NCBI GenBank assembly: GCA_945890755.1
Contig: CAMDDA010000010.1
Location: 1-36,054, forward strand
Direction of reading: 5' to 3'
From: Candidatus Kuenenia stuttgartensis
GTDB lineage: Bacteria; Planctomycetota; Planctomycetia; Pirellulales; UBA1268
DNA length: 36,054 bases
Below the pieces are notes generated by a model that did no database searches, was not told the origin of the DNA, and saw nothing but the letters and a program-made list of their open reading frames with translations. This document shows, piece after piece, positions 24,033-36,054 of the stretch. Positions within the stretch are counted from its first letter, which is position 1, and every line of letters starts with the position of its first letter. A program made the position numbers and the translations under genes.

Positions 24033-25667
24033 CTACCTCGGAGCGCCGGTGCGGGCCGCCCACTCCCGCCATGCAGCGGCCATTCGCTCCACCCGCCGTG
24101 GATCCCTGTCAGCGAGATCATGGCTTTCCGTCGGGTCGTTGGTGATGTCGTAGAGCTCCCACGGGCAGCCCTTGATACAGACGAGCTTCCACTGACCGTC
24201 GCGAATCGTACGGTGGCCTTCGTGCTCGATGCAGAGCTGCCTGGGCGGTTGCGGCTCGCCGGCGAAAGCCGGCAGCAGGCTCACTCCTTCGACGGGCGTG
24301 ACGTCTTTGCCGCCGCGGTATCTCGGGTAGTTCGCGGCCGTCGCTCCGCAGATCGTGGGCATGAGATCGGCGATGAAGCCCGGCGCATGGCAGAGCGACC
24401 CGGGCGGTGCTTTCGCGCCGGCGGGCCAGTGCACGATCAGCGGCGTGCGGATGCCCCCCTCGTGCATGTAGTGCTTGAAGAGCCGCAGCGGCGTGTTCGA
24501 CGCGTTTGCCCAGCCACTCCCACAGCTGATGTAGGTATCGCGGCCGCCGACCTTCGCGAGCGACGCTCCGGAATGCAGCGTGTTCTTCGGGCCGCTCGCG
24601 TCATCGAACCCCCACGGATCCCACTCCGCACAGGCGCCGTTGTCGCTCAGAAACAGGATCAGCGTGTCGTCCAGTTGGTCCGTCCGCTTCAGAAGGTCGA
24701 CGATCCTGCCGACGACACGGTCGAGATGGTCCACCATCGCCGCGTACACGCTCATGCGGCGGGTGAGGTCGGCTCGGCGGTCTTCCGGAAGTGAATCCCA
24801 GGCGGGAATCGGCCTGTCAGCCCAGTCTGTCCGCTCGTTGAACTTGTTCTTCGGCGTCGTGCCGCGCGAGGGCAGGTCAAGGTCTTTCGGCACGATGCCG
24901 AGGGCTTTCTGCCGGGCCAGCCGTGCTGCTCGAATCTTGTCCCAACCCTGCGTATAGATCGGCTCGTATTTTGCGATGGTCTCAGCCGGCGCGTGGAGCG
25001 GGAAATGGGGTGCGTTGAAGGCCAGGTATAAAAACCACGGCCGCCCCTCGGCTGACGGCTGGCGAGCCTGCTCCAGGAACTCGACGGCGTAATCACCGAA
25101 GACATCGGTCGAATAGAATCCGTCGGGGGGATATTCTCGCTTTGGCCGATCCTGGGGCCAGCGGGTGTAGTGGGGCTTCTCCTGCCAGCAGGTGTTGTAG
25201 CCGCCGAGCATCCCGTAGAACTCGTCGAAGCCGCGCTCGATCGGCTTCGTCTTCTCGTTCAGGTGCCATTTGCCGACCATGTACGTGCGGTAGCCGGCGG
25301 CCCGCAGCACCTCGGGAATCGTCACGCATGTCGGCGGCAGCATGCCGAAAAACTCGGGAAAGCCAGCCTGAGCCGGATGAAGCCCGGTGAGGATCGACGC
25401 CCGGCTCGGGCAGCATCGCGACGAGTTGTAGAACTGCGTGAACCGCAGGCCGCTCCAGGCGAGGGCGTCGAGATGGGGCGTGTCGATTTCACCACCGTAG
25501 CAGCCGAGATCCGACCAGCCCAGGTCGTCGGCGAGGACCAGCAGCACGTTCGGCCGACCCACCGCCTCGGCGGGCATGGCTGTACACGGCGCGACGACGA
25601 TCGCCACCGCGAAGGCGATCAGTCGCGTCTTCACCGTTTCGATGGTTGTGGATGCCACGGCGTGCAT
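24033..25667 (-). CDS. Secreted type I sulfatase
   Basis: A 544-residue arylsulfatase-family enzyme that hydrolyses sulfate esters, probably on polysaccharides. A signal peptide (about residues 1-36) is followed by NVLLVLADDLGWSDLGCYGG, where Asp47 and Asp48 are calcium ligands. The sulfatase signature SRCCPSRASILTG gives a CxPSR site at Cys85, which must be converted to formylglycine for activity. Further motifs are YMVGKWHL, FLYLAFNAPHFPLHAP, LFLSDNGACAEWDPWG and the C-terminal RDGQWKLVCIKG. Specific substrate cannot be assigned. The gene is convergent with the two-component pair and divergent from the PEP-CTERM gene. The FGE-like protein at 8853 lacks one key Cys and is probably not its activator. 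Confidence 0.95.
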   Translation of the reverse strand: MHAVASTTIETVKTRLIAFAVAIVVAPCTAMPAEAVGRPNVLLVLADDLGWSDLGCYGGEIDTPHLDALAWSGLRFTQFYNSSRCCPSRASILTGLHPAQAGFPEFFGMLPPTCVTIPEVLRAAGYRTYMVGKWHLNEKTKPIERGFDEFYGMLGGYNTCWQEKPHYTRWPQDRPKREYPPDGFYSTDVFGDYAVEFLEQARQPSAEGRPWFLYLAFNAPHFPLHAPAETIAKYEPIYTQGWDKIRAARLARQKALGIVPKDLDLPSRGTTPKNKFNERTDWADRPIPAWDSLPEDRRADLTRRMSVYAAMVDHLDRVVGRIVDLLKRTDQLDDTLILFLSDNGACAEWDPWGFDDASGPKNTLHSGASLAKVGGRDTYISCGSGWANASNTPLRLFKHYMHEGGIRTPLIVHWPAGAKAPPGSLCHAPGFIADLMPTICGATAANYPRYRGGKDVTPVEGVSLLPAFAGEPQPPRQLCIEHEGHRTIRDGQWKLVCIKGCPWELYDITNDPTESHDLADRDPRRVERMAAAWREWAARTGAPR

Positions 25668-25945
25668 CGCTTGGGCGGCGACTCAAGGCACATCCGAAGT
25701 CTATTCCCGATGGTGCTCGTCCTCATGTCGGTACCGTTTCGATGGATGACCCTTGGCACCTACCCTCTTTAAGGGGACCCGCTCCGAACAGTTCGAAATC
25801 GCTTTCGCAGGAAACATTTCGACAGCCCGTGTCAGAATCATTACGACATCGCCGGGGGGCGATTCGCTCTATGATTCCGTGGTCGAACTCGGCGCGAGCG
25901 GGGGGTGATGAGCCTGCCGCTCGGCTCTCGTCTCGGGGCGGTTTC
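25668..25945. other. Intergenic region between divergent sulfatase and PEP-CTERM genes
   Basis: This 278-bp gap separates two divergent genes and is less G/C-rich than its surroundings in places. It contains a short imperfect palindrome CCCTCTTTAAGGGG near 25764. I found no convincing paired -35/-10 boxes on either strand. It presumably holds both promoters. Confidence 0.5.
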
Positions 25946-27997
25946 ATGAACACGACAAGCCGGCTGACTCGCGCGTGCCTGATCGTCGCCGCAATCCTCG
26001 CATCGGCGAGCGAGGCAACGGCGATTCGTGCCCAGGACGTCGTCAAGGCGAACAACACCAACGCCTTGAATCTCGGCTCCAGCTGGGTCGGCGGCGTGGT
26101 GCCCGGCTCCGCCGATACGATCGTGTGGAACAGCACCGTGACGGCGGCCAACACGGTGCTGCAAGGGGGTAACCTCTCCGTCGCCGGAATCCGGATCGAG
26201 AATCCGGGCGGCCTCGTGCGGATCGACGGCGATGCGGCACAGACGCTCACCGTCGGCGCCGGCGGCATCGATCTCACCAACGCCACGCAGAACCTCAACC
26301 TCGCGTCGTCCGTTTCGCTTGCCGTGCAGCTCGCGTTGGGGGCGGCGCAGACCTGGAACGTGCAAAGCGGCCGGTCGATCACGTCGGGGAACGTCAATAC
26401 CCTGGGCGTCGTGGTCACCAACAACAATGGCCATGCCCTCACGATCGACGGTGGCGGCGCGGTCTACCTCGGCGGTTATGCAGGGAGCGGCAGCCTGACC
26501 GTGCGGGGGGGCAGCAACCTCCAGATTCGCGACGTGGGCCTGTACGACTATTCGGGCGGCCTCAGCGTCACCAGCGGCACAGTCGGCATTCGCGGGACCT
26601 TCAATCAGAGCGGTGAAAAGCCTCTCGGCTCCGGCAGCCTGACCACGCATGACGCGAGCTTCAGCCTGGCGGTGGGCAACTCCTCATTCGTGCACGGTAA
26701 TAACGTCACGATGAGCGGCAACCTGAGCATCGCCAACTCGAGCATCAGCAACGGCAATCCGGCCCGCGACCAGACCTTCGGGACGCTCGCGATCAGCGGC
26801 GACGGCACGCTTTCCGTCACGGCCACGGGCACCAACGACGCGAGCATCATCTTTGGCGCCACGACGCTCACCGGGAACCCCACCTTCGACGTTGGCAGCC
26901 GCATCGGCAACGGCCTCCAGTTTGGTGCCGTCGGCGAGAGCGGCGGCGCTCGCGGCTTTACGAAGACCGGCGTGGGCACGCTGCGGCTTACTGGGGCGAG
27001 CACCTACACCGGCACGACCACGATTTCAGGCGGGGTGCTCGAATTCACCGGAGCCGGCACCCTGCCGACGGGCGGTGCCGTGGTCAACGACGCGTCGCTC
27101 AACGTCAGCGGCATCACGGCCTCCGGTATCACGATCGGCTCCCTCGCCGGCTCTGGCGGCGTCTCACTTGGAGGGAAATCCCTTTCCGTTGGCAACGACG
27201 CCAACACGCTCTTCAGCGGTGAGCTGACCGGCGTCGGGGGATCCCTGGTCAAGCAGGGCGGCGGCACGCTCACGCTTTCGGGTTCCAACAGCTATTCCGG
27301 CGGCACGACGATTTCCACCGGCATGCTCACCGCCGCAAATGCCGCCGCGCTCGGATCTGCCGGCACGATCACGATCGGCGGCTCTGGGGTGCTCGGCATC
27401 GCCGACGGGGTCACATTCTCACGCGACCTCACCATCGACGCGGGCGGCCGCGTGCGAACCGGTAACGGCTCGAGCGTGGTGCTGCCGAGCGTGGCCTCGG
27501 TTGCAGCCTGGGAGAGTATCAGCACCGCCGGGGCCGGAAGCCTGGCCGACATCCTCTTCGCTACCGGTGGCTCGGCTGGCGAGCGGACACTGGCGTCGAG
27601 CTGGGCTGCAGGGACCGGCGCAGGCCAGTTCTCCGACATCCTCGGGCTCACCGGCACCGGCGACAGCACGTTCGTGCTCGCGATGGAGTATTCCGGATCG
27701 CCCGAACTCGCCCTGCTCAATATCGGCTACCGCTCCACGCCGGCGGCCGAATTCACCCCCTTGGGTGTCGACTTTGTCGGCCTCGAAGCCTGGAATACAT
27801 CATTTCAGACGGTGGGTCAGTATGGCGTCGATTCGCAGACCAACACCGTGTGGGTCGTCGCCGACACCAATAGCCAGTTCGTCGTGATGGCCATCGCCGT
27901 GCCCGAGCCGGCCACGGTCGTTCTGGCGGCACTGGGCCTGCTCGGCGTCGTGCGGATGGGCCGTCGACGCACGCGCGCAGCGCGATCGCCTGCATGA
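25946..27997 (+). CDS. PEP-CTERM-sorted surface protein with autotransporter-type strand repeats
   Basis: A 683-residue exported protein: signal peptide (residues 1-30), a long Gly/Ser/Thr/Asn-rich beta-helix-like region and a PEP-CTERM sorting tail. At least two autotransporter-associated beta-strand repeats are clear: [19 protein letters not shown] with [10 protein letters not shown], and [19 protein letters not shown] with [10 protein letters not shown]. The C-terminus reads [18 protein letters not shown] followed by the Arg-rich [22 protein letters not shown] tails are recognised by exosortase-type machinery in exopolysaccharide-producing bacteria. No beta-barrel autotransporter domain is present. 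ATG at 25946 gives the proper signal peptide. The last codons overlap the DUF1559 gene start as ATGA, so the two are translationally coupled. The ligand or surface role is unknown. Confidence 0.92.
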   Translation: MNTTSRLTRACLIVAAILASASEATAIRAQDVVKANNTNALNLGSSWVGGVVPGSADTIVWNSTVTAANTVLQGGNLSVAGIRIENPGGLVRIDGDAAQTLTVGAGGIDLTNATQNLNLASSVSLAVQLALGAAQTWNVQSGRSITSGNVNTLGVVVTNNNGHALTIDGGGAVYLGGYAGSGSLTVRGGSNLQIRDVGLYDYSGGLSVTSGTVGIRGTFNQSGEKPLGSGSLTTHDASFSLAVGNSSFVHGNNVTMSGNLSIANSSISNGNPARDQTFGTLAISGDGTLSVTATGTNDASIIFGATTLTGNPTFDVGSRIGNGLQFGAVGESGGARGFTKTGVGTLRLTGASTYTGTTTISGGVLEFTGAGTLPTGGAVVNDASLNVSGITASGITIGSLAGSGGVSLGGKSLSVGNDANTLFSGELTGVGGSLVKQGGGTLTLSGSNSYSGGTTISTGMLTAANAAALGSAGTITIGGSGVLGIADGVTFSRDLTIDAGGRVRTGNGSSVVLPSVASVAAWESISTAGAGSLADILFATGGSAGERTLASSWAAGTGAGQFSDILGLTGTGDSTFVLAMEYSGSPELALLNIGYRSTPAAEFTPLGVDFVGLEAWNTSFQTVGQYGVDSQTNTVWVVADTNSQFVVMAIAVPEPATVVLAALGLLGVVRMGRRRTRAARSPA

Positions 27998-28971
27998 ACG
28001 CCCTCCGCCGACGTGCCGCGTTCACCTTGGTCGAGCTCCTGACGACGATCGCGATCATCGCGGTGCTCGTCGGGCTGCTCCTGCCGGCGATCCAGTCGGC
28101 CCGCGAGGCTGGGCGGCGGACCTCGTGCGTGAATAACCTCAAGCAGCTCGCCCTAGGCTGCCTGGCCTACACCGAGTCGCAGGGGCATTTTCCGTCGGGC
28201 GGCTGGGGCTTTCAGTGGACCGGCGACCCCGATGCGGGCCTGGGGCAGGCCCAGCCCGGAGGCTGGTCGTACCAGATTCTGCCGTTCATCGAGCAGCAGC
28301 CCACGTTCGCGATGGGCACCGACGGCGTCGTGCCGCGGACGGAGCCGCCCGCCACCAATGGGAGCACGACCGCCCAACGGAACGCCGCCCGCGACCGGGG
28401 CGGCGTCTCGGTCCCGATCTTCGTCTGCCCGACCCGGCGCGGCCCCGGGGTTCTGCCCTGCACGAACCCCTCGGGATACCTCAACATGACTCCGCCGACC
28501 CAGTCAGCCGGTATCGAGTATGCCGGGAGTGGCGGCACCGCCTCACCCCAAAACACCTTCAGTGGCGTGAACGGGGGGAGCAACGGCTTTCCTCTCCTCG
28601 CGACCCTCACCACGAACGCCACGGGCATCATCTACGGTGCCTCGCGGGTCACGCCGGCCCATGTCCGTGACGGTCTGTCCGTCACCGTGCTGCTCGGGGA
28701 GTACAACCGCAATCCCGACTACTACAGCCAGGCGATCGCGAGCATGTACGGCGGGAGCAGCCTCGTCGTGGCCCTCAATGGCCTCGCCCAGGATCAATCC
28801 GGTGTCGGCAACCAGGGGACGGGCAACTTCGGCAGCGCCCACGCCACGAACTGCTTTTTCGCCTTCTGCGACGGGGCCATCCGGCCCGTGCGCTACGACA
28901 TCCCGACCGGGGTTCGGACTTCGCTTTTGCATCGCAACGACCGTGCGCCCCTCACGCTCGAGGACCTCTGA
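27994..28971 (+). CDS. DUF1559 pseudopilin-like exported protein
   Basis: A 325-residue member of the large planctomycete DUF1559 family. The N-terminus is a type IV prepilin/pseudopilin signal: a basic leader (MNALRRRAA), then [18 protein letters not shown] with Glu at position 5 of the mature protein. The residue before the cleavage point is Ala instead of the usual Gly. The segment [23 protein letters not shown] and the C-terminal [21 protein letters not shown] are characteristic of the family. The protein is probably processed by a prepilin peptidase and assembled or anchored in the cell envelope. It starts inside the last codons of the PEP-CTERM gene (ATGA), which suggests joint production. 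No other secretion genes are adjacent. Confidence 0.95.
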   Translation: MNALRRRAAFTLVELLTTIAIIAVLVGLLLPAIQSAREAGRRTSCVNNLKQLALGCLAYTESQGHFPSGGWGFQWTGDPDAGLGQAQPGGWSYQILPFIEQQPTFAMGTDGVVPRTEPPATNGSTTAQRNAARDRGGVSVPIFVCPTRRGPGVLPCTNPSGYLNMTPPTQSAGIEYAGSGGTASPQNTFSGVNGGSNGFPLLATLTTNATGIIYGASRVTPAHVRDGLSVTVLLGEYNRNPDYYSQAIASMYGGSSLVVALNGLAQDQSGVGNQGTGNFGSAHATNCFFAFCDGAIRPVRYDIPTGVRTSLLHRNDRAPLTLEDL

Positions 28972-29105
28972 GCGACGATCCGCCAGGCGGTTGCGATCGG
29001 CTGTCGTGAACTTTCCGACACGGGCGATCCAGGCACAGTGCCACCGCTACAGTTGAACTTGACCGATTCGCAATGATCTCTCGGCATTTCTCCCGGACTC
29101 GCACC

Positions 29106-30394
29106 ATGCACCTCCACCGCCGCACCTTTCTCCGTGGCTCCGGGGCAGCCGTCGCCCTCCCCTTTCTCGAGGCACTTGCGCCGACAGGGCCGCGGGCGCG
29201 AGGCGTTGTCCAGGGAGCCGCAGCGACCGTAGCCCCGCCCAAGCGGATGCTCTTGATCATGTCCAACATGGGCGTGATCCCGAAAAATTTCTTCCCCGAA
29301 ACTCCGGGCCCCGACTACGAGGCCACGCCCTACCTGGAGATTCTCGCGAGGCACCGCGGGCGGTTCACCGTCTGCAGCGGGCTCTCGCATCCCGAGGTCG
29401 GCGGCGCCCATGCCACCGAGAAGAGTTTTCTCAATGCCGCCCCTCATCCGGGGCGCAGCACATTCAAGAACACGATCTCGATGGATCAGTTCGCCGTCGA
29501 GCAGACGGCCACCGTCACACGGTTTCCATCGCTCGGGTTGATCGTGGGCTACAACACGGGCGGGATGCCATCCACGACCCGCGACGGCGTGCAGATTCCA
29601 CCGGAGCGGGATCCCGCAGTGATCTACCGAAAGCTCTTCGTGCAGGGCACGCCCGAGGAGGTGAAGCAACGGATCGAGGAACTCTCCCGCGGCGCCAGCA
29701 TCCTCGACTTCGTCCTCGACGACGCCCACCGCCTGGAGAAACATCTGCCGAGCCGCGATCGGCAGCGGATCGAGCAATACTGCAACAGCGTCCGCGAACT
29801 GGAGGTGCGGCTCGGCCAGTCGCAGGCGTGGGAGCAAAAGCCCAAACCTGCCGTCGACCTGCAGCTGCCCCGCACGCTGCCCGACGACTCGGAGATTCAG
29901 GCCCAGACGGACCTGATGTATGACATCACCCGCCTGGCGCTCGAGACCGATGCCACGCGGATCGTGAGCATCTTCCTGGCACCGCTGCGGGTGAAGCCGA
30001 AGCTGCCCGGGATCACCGGCGAGACTCACGGCCTCACGCACCACGGCGGCGATCCCACGAAGCTCGCACTCCTGCAATCCGTCGAAGAGATCATCTACGG
30101 CTCGTTTGCCCGCCTTCTCGACGGCCTGGTCGCCGCCCCAGAGGCCGGCGGCACGCTCCTCGACAACACGGCCGTGCTCTTCGGCTCGAACCTCAGCAAC
30201 GCCAACTCGCACGACACCACCAACCTGCCGATCCTCCTTGCCGGCGGCGGGTTTCGACACGGCCACCACCTCGCCTTCGACCGGAAGAACAACACGCCCC
30301 TGGCCAACCTCTTCGTGTCGATGCTCCAGGACTACGGACTCGAGGTGGAGCGGTTTGCCTCGAGCACCGGCACGCTCACAGGACTCGAACGGGC

Positions 30395-30398
<4 letters not shown>
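29106..30398 (+). CDS. DUF1552 family exported protein (Tat-type signal)
   Basis: A 430-residue protein of the DUF1552 family, which in planctomycetes and related bacteria is found beside large DUF1592-type cytochrome-like proteins, as here. The N-terminus HRRTFLRGSGAAVALPFLEA is a twin-arginine signal. Family segments include RMLLIMSNMGVIPKNFFPE, GLSHPEVGGAHATEKSFLN, SMDQFAVEQ, THHGGDPTKLALLQ, LFGSNLSNANSHDTTNLPILLAGGG and the terminal NLFVSMLQDYGLE. The pattern resembles DUF1501/alkaline-phosphatase-like folds, but no assay-based function is known to me. ATG at 29106 is preferred over the in-frame ATG at 29073 because the Tat motif then lies at the usual distance. The stop overlaps the next start (ATGA). 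The 134-bp gap upstream shows no clear promoter. Confidence 0.92.
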
Positions 30399-32986
<2,588 letters not shown>

Positions 32987-34278
32987 TCCCGTCCCGGACG
33001 AGCACGCTCACCTCCGCGCCCGCCGCCACGAGGCCTGCGCCGGCGGAGAGGGCGATCAGTCCGCTCGCACCCGCCATGCCGCGGAGATCGGAGGAGCCCG
33101 TCCAGGGCAGCGGCTCGATCTCGAGTCTGCCGGCGAGAGACCTGCTGGTCACAGGCGCACCCGCCGCTGCGCGGAGCCGCCCCGGCAGATAGACCGGCCG
33201 ATCCGGTGCCGCGTTGCAGGGAGCAAGGAGCCGCGCACGCCCCTGCGGCAGGTGCCACTGATCTCGAGCACGCCCGGCGAGGATCTGAAACGCGGGCCGG
33301 ACGAACAGTTCGAAACACACGAGGCTGCTCGCCGGATTGCCCGGCAGGCCAAACACGAGTGTGTCGGGCTCGCCACCGCCACGGCCGAGCCGCCCGAACC
33401 AGACGGGCTTGCCCGGCTTGAGCCGCACCTTGTGAAACACCTTCTCGACCCCGCACTGTCGGAAGATCTCCGGCACGAGGTCGAGGTCGCCGGCCGACAC
33501 GCCCCCGGACAAGAGCAGCATGTCGGCGGCAAGGCCCTGGGCCACCGCGGCCCGAATGGCCTCGGGCTTGTCGGCCGCGAGCCCCAGCGGAATCGGCTCG
33601 CCGCCGAGCAGGCTCACCGCCGCGGCGAGCATCGGCCCGTTGGAGTTGCGGGTCTGGCCAAAAGCCGGCTCGCGATCGCACTCGACGAGCTCGCTGCCCG
33701 TGGAGAGCAGCGCCACCCGCACCCGCGGCGTGGCGACGACGTGCGTCGCCCCGGCCTCCGCCGCCAGACCGATCTCGGCCGCGCGGAGCACCGTGCCGGC
33801 CGTGAGCACCTCCTGGCCGCGGCGAAACGCCGCCCCTTGCCGGGCTACGTGCTGGCCGGCGCGAAACCGCGGGTCGGCCAGCCGCACGCGGGCTCCTGCA
33901 TGTGCGGCAGCCGTGCCATCGACGGCACACTCGATCGGCACCACGGCCTCGGCTCCCGCCGGGATCGGCGCGCCCGTCATGATCCGGGCGCACGTGCCGT
34001 CACGAATCACGAGTTGCGTCACGTCGCCTGCGGCCAGATCGACCATGACGTCGAGTTCGACGGCGGTCCGGGAGGCCCCGCTCTCGTCGGCGAGATCCGC
34101 GTTGCGGACGGCGAAGCCATCCATCATCGCCCGATCCCACGGGGGCGAGTCGCAGTCGGCAATGACACCCGCCGCGAGGGGCCGGCCGCAGACGTCGAGC
34201 AGCCGCTGCCGTCGTGGCGGCAACGCCGCCGCCGTCGCCTCCACCAATGCGAGTGCCTCGGCGAGTTCGATCATCGGA

Positions 34279-34881
34279 TCAGGCCGCCGGCGTGCACGGG
34301 GCGGTGGCGAGAAAGGCCCGCAAGAGGTCGTAGCCGGCGGGCGTGAGAAAGCTCTCGGGGTGGAACTGCACTCCGTAGACGGGCAGCGTCTGGTGGCGGA
34401 TCGCCATGATCTCGCGGGAGCCATCGGGGGCGGTGGACCAGGCATCGACCTCGAAGTCGCGGGGCAGCGTGGGGGGGTCGATCACCAGACTGTGATACCG
34501 CGTGGCCTCGATCGGTGTCGGCAGCCCGGTGAAGAGCCCCCTGCCCGCGTGCTCGATTCGATCGACCTTACCGTGCATCAACTGTTTGGCCCGCACGATC
34601 GTGCCGCCGAACACCTGGCCGATCGACTGGTGGCCGAGGCAGACGCCGAGAATCGGCATCCGGCCGGCGAACCGCCGCACCGCGTCGCACGAGATGCCCG
34701 CCTCGTCGGGCGTGCACGGCCCCGGCGAGACGACCAGGTGCGTCGGCGCCTTTTTCACTATCTCATCCCCCGTGATCTGATCGTTGCGATGCACCTCGAC
34801 CGGCACATCGGGCGCGATCTCCCCGAACCGCTGAACGAGGTTCCAGGTGAACGAGTCGTAGTTGTCGATGAGGAGGATCAT
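34279..34881 (-). CDS. trpG: Anthranilate / aminodeoxychorismate synthase glutamine amidotransferase subunit
   Basis: A 200-residue class I glutamine amidotransferase that supplies ammonia to the large subunit (TrpE or PabB). The N-terminus MILLIDNYDSFTWNLVQ is diagnostic. The triad is Cys81 in GVCLGHQSIGQ plus His174 and Glu176 in QFHPES. Other family segments are VVSPGPCTPDEAG, LMHGKVDRIEH and RYHSLVID. The TrpG/PabA distinction cannot be made from sequence alone and many bacteria use one protein for both. ATG at 34881 is the family start; a longer reading to 34920 overlaps the upstream gene. No trpE, pabB or trpD is adjacent. The gene lies between the monooxygenase-like gene (1-bp gap) and moeA. 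Confidence 0.95.
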   Translation of the reverse strand: MILLIDNYDSFTWNLVQRFGEIAPDVPVEVHRNDQITGDEIVKKAPTHLVVSPGPCTPDEAGISCDAVRRFAGRMPILGVCLGHQSIGQVFGGTIVRAKQLMHGKVDRIEHAGRGLFTGLPTPIEATRYHSLVIDPPTLPRDFEVDAWSTAPDGSREIMAIRHQTLPVYGVQFHPESFLTPAGYDLLRAFLATAPCTPAA

Positions 34882-34882
34882 T

Positions 34883-35170
34883 TCACCCCAGGAGTTCTGC
34901 GGGATGCCCCTCGCGGTCAACGAGCGGCATGACCTGTGGCTTGTAGATGGTGGTGTAGGCCTCGGCGAGCCGGTGGGCGTCGATCGCCGCTTGATCGGCC
35001 CAGTGCTCGACGAGCGTGAACCGCCGCGGCTCGGCCGTCGAGTGATAGACGTCGAATCGCAGGCAGCCCGGCTCGGCCCGGCTCTTCCGCATCGCCTGCG
35101 TGAGCAGGTCGCGGATCTTCGACACGTCGGCGGCGTCTTTGGCGGTCAACAGGATGGTGAGGCAGATCAT
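34883..35170 (-). CDS. Antibiotic biosynthesis monooxygenase (ABM/YgiN-like) domain protein
   Basis: A 95-residue dimeric ferredoxin-like-fold protein of the ABM family. The pattern is a first strand MICLTILLTAK, a helix DVSKIRDLLTQAMRKSRAEPGCLRFDVYHS, the strand RFTLVEHWADQAAIDAHRLAE and a C-terminal helix and strand. Members act on quinones or aromatic polyketides, or have no known activity; no substrate is evident here. ATG at 35170 gives the usual family N-terminus. An in-frame ATG at 35221 shares one base with the stop of the methyltransferase gene (TAATG), a coupling arrangement, and would add 17 residues with weaker codon bias; it remains possible. The gene is followed by trpG after one base. 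Confidence 0.85.
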   Translation of the reverse strand: MICLTILLTAKDAADVSKIRDLLTQAMRKSRAEPGCLRFDVYHSTAEPRRFTLVEHWADQAAIDAHRLAEAYTTIYKPQVMPLVDREGHPAELLG

Positions 35171-35220
35171 GGGGAAAAAATTCGAGACGGGAACGAATGG
35201 TTGCGGCGTGAGCGATCCCA

Positions 35221-36048
35221 TTATGGCGGCGTGGGGAGAAAAATCGCTCCCGTCCCCAATTTTCGGGCAAGGATGCGGATGTAGGGGGGCACGAATGCCG
35301 CGCGGTGGGCGAACGAGCCGACCGCGGCCTCGGGCTGCGTGTGATCCGGCTCGCAGACATCCTCGACCGTGAAGCCAGCGGCACAGATACCCCCGAGCAG
35401 GGCGGAGACGGAGTGGATGAACTCGTGAGTGCCGGCCTCACGGAGTCGCGACGGTGGCTCGGGCGGCAGCGGCTCGAGGCGAGTCACGGGAAATCGGAGT
35501 TCGTAGCTGCCGTTGGGGCCGGCCGCGAGCGCCGCCTGCAGGCTGGCCGGGGCCTTGTGCTGGCTCACGTAGAGCCCTCCGGCCTTCGTCACGCGGGCCA
35601 CCTCGCGAAATACGCGGCCTACATCGGGCACGTAGCAGGTGCTCACCGGGTGGATGACCAGGTCGAACCGACCGACGCCGAGCATCGCGAGGTCGTCCAT
35701 CGAGCCCAGCACGACTGCGAGATCGATCCGGCGCTCGCGAGCCACCTGCCGGTCGAGGTCGAGCATGGCGGGCGAGAGATCGACGACGGTCACCTTCGCG
35801 CCAGCCGCCGCGTAGAGCGGCCCGTGCTTGCCGCCCCCGGCCGCGAGGCAGAGCACCTCCAGCCCATCGAGCCGCTGGGGCAGCCACGATCGTCCGCGCA
35901 CGCCCGCGCCACCGAGCCAGCCGCGGGGATCGGCGAACGCATGGTCGGCCGCCGGCTGCGCGAGCGCCGCCCTGTTCGCCGCCAGCCGATCCCAGGCCCG
36001 CGCGTTGTGATCGAGGATCGCCTCGCGGGATCGCCCGGTCTCGCTCAT
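35221..36048 (-). CDS. Class I SAM-dependent methyltransferase
   Basis: A 275-residue methyltransferase of the Rossmann-like class I type. Motif I reads LEVLCLAAGGGKHGPLYAAAGAKVTVVDLS, with the acidic VVDLS end typical of strand 2. The next segments are GSMDDLAML and FDLVIHPVSTCYVPDVGRVFREVARVTKAGGLYVS, the motif pattern of small-molecule methyltransferases. The glycine-rich loop begins with Ala-Ala instead of the usual acidic-x-Gly, but the fold signature is intact. The acceptor substrate is unknown. The start MSETGRSREAILDHN lies six bases from the window end; the gene appears complete. Its TAA stop shares one base with a possible start of the next gene, so this gene probably leads the operon with the ABM-like gene, trpG and moeA. 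Confidence 0.9.
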   Translation of the reverse strand: MSETGRSREAILDHNARAWDRLAANRAALAQPAADHAFADPRGWLGGAGVRGRSWLPQRLDGLEVLCLAAGGGKHGPLYAAAGAKVTVVDLSPAMLDLDRQVARERRIDLAVVLGSMDDLAMLGVGRFDLVIHPVSTCYVPDVGRVFREVARVTKAGGLYVSQHKAPASLQAALAAGPNGSYELRFPVTRLEPLPPEPPSRLREAGTHEFIHSVSALLGGICAAGFTVEDVCEPDHTQPEAAVGSFAHRAAFVPPYIRILARKLGTGAIFLPTPP

Positions 36049-36054
36049 GCCGCC

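Noticed and set aside
25754-25775. Possible sigma-54 promoter (TTGGCACC) upstream of the PEP-CTERM gene
   Set aside because: The -12 GC element is absent at the required spacing from the GG.

Overview
The window is G+C-rich bacterial chromosome with very strong G/C bias at third codon positions. This bias produces many long antisense ORFs that are not genes. The gene content points to a planctomycete (Planctomycetota, probably Pirellulales-like). Indicators are a DUF1559 pseudopilin-like protein, a DUF1552/DUF1592 pair, a PEP-CTERM protein with autotransporter-type strand repeats, a sulfatase, a 3-keto-disaccharide-hydrolase (DUF1080) domain, exported PQQ-type propellers and several small proteins of a planctomycete type. 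The taxon is inferred from content; no rRNA or tRNA gene was seen.

Layout. (1) 5-3420, minus strand: a sensor histidine kinase, purH and trpC in a compact run. (2) 3501-5563: a divergent intergenic dyad, then three plus-strand genes (a hypothetical protein, an Ala/Pro/Lys-rich protein with a repeated TAD motif, a Coa1-like exported protein), ending in a cluster of hairpin repeats. (3) 5572-7612, minus strand: a KtrAB-type potassium uptake pair. (4) 7795-8767: a promoter, a small conserved protein and a strong terminator hairpin that overlaps the end of smpB on the other strand. (5) 8853-17657, plus strand: five tightly packed genes for exported proteins (formylglycine-generating-enzyme-like protein, two PQQ-type propellers, a purple-acid-phosphatase-like metallophosphoesterase, an SGNH hydrolase fused to DUF1080), followed by a second hairpin-repeat cluster. 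(6) 17916-21371: a thioredoxin-like/CAP-like exported protein, a P-II signalling protein, a 2Fe-2S ferredoxin, a small conserved protein, thyX and a CaMKII-association-domain protein. (7) 21428-25667: a NarL-type two-component pair facing a secreted sulfatase. (8) 25946-32986: a PEP-CTERM strand-repeat protein translationally coupled to a DUF1559 protein, then a DUF1552 protein coupled to a DUF1592-type c-haem protein. (9) 32943-36048, minus strand: methyltransferase, antibiotic-biosynthesis-monooxygenase-like protein, trpG/pabA and moeA.

Housekeeping functions (tryptophan, purine and thymidylate synthesis, trans-translation, molybdenum cofactor, potassium uptake, nitrogen signalling) are interleaved with blocks of exported proteins. 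The trp genes are dispersed: trpC is at the left edge and trpG at the right edge. The most unusual features are a 135-bp palindromic element lying in frame inside the N-terminus of the second PQQ-type gene (12534-12668), and two clusters of hairpin repeats (5380-5563 and 17654-17739) that come in two stem versions related by compensatory changes.
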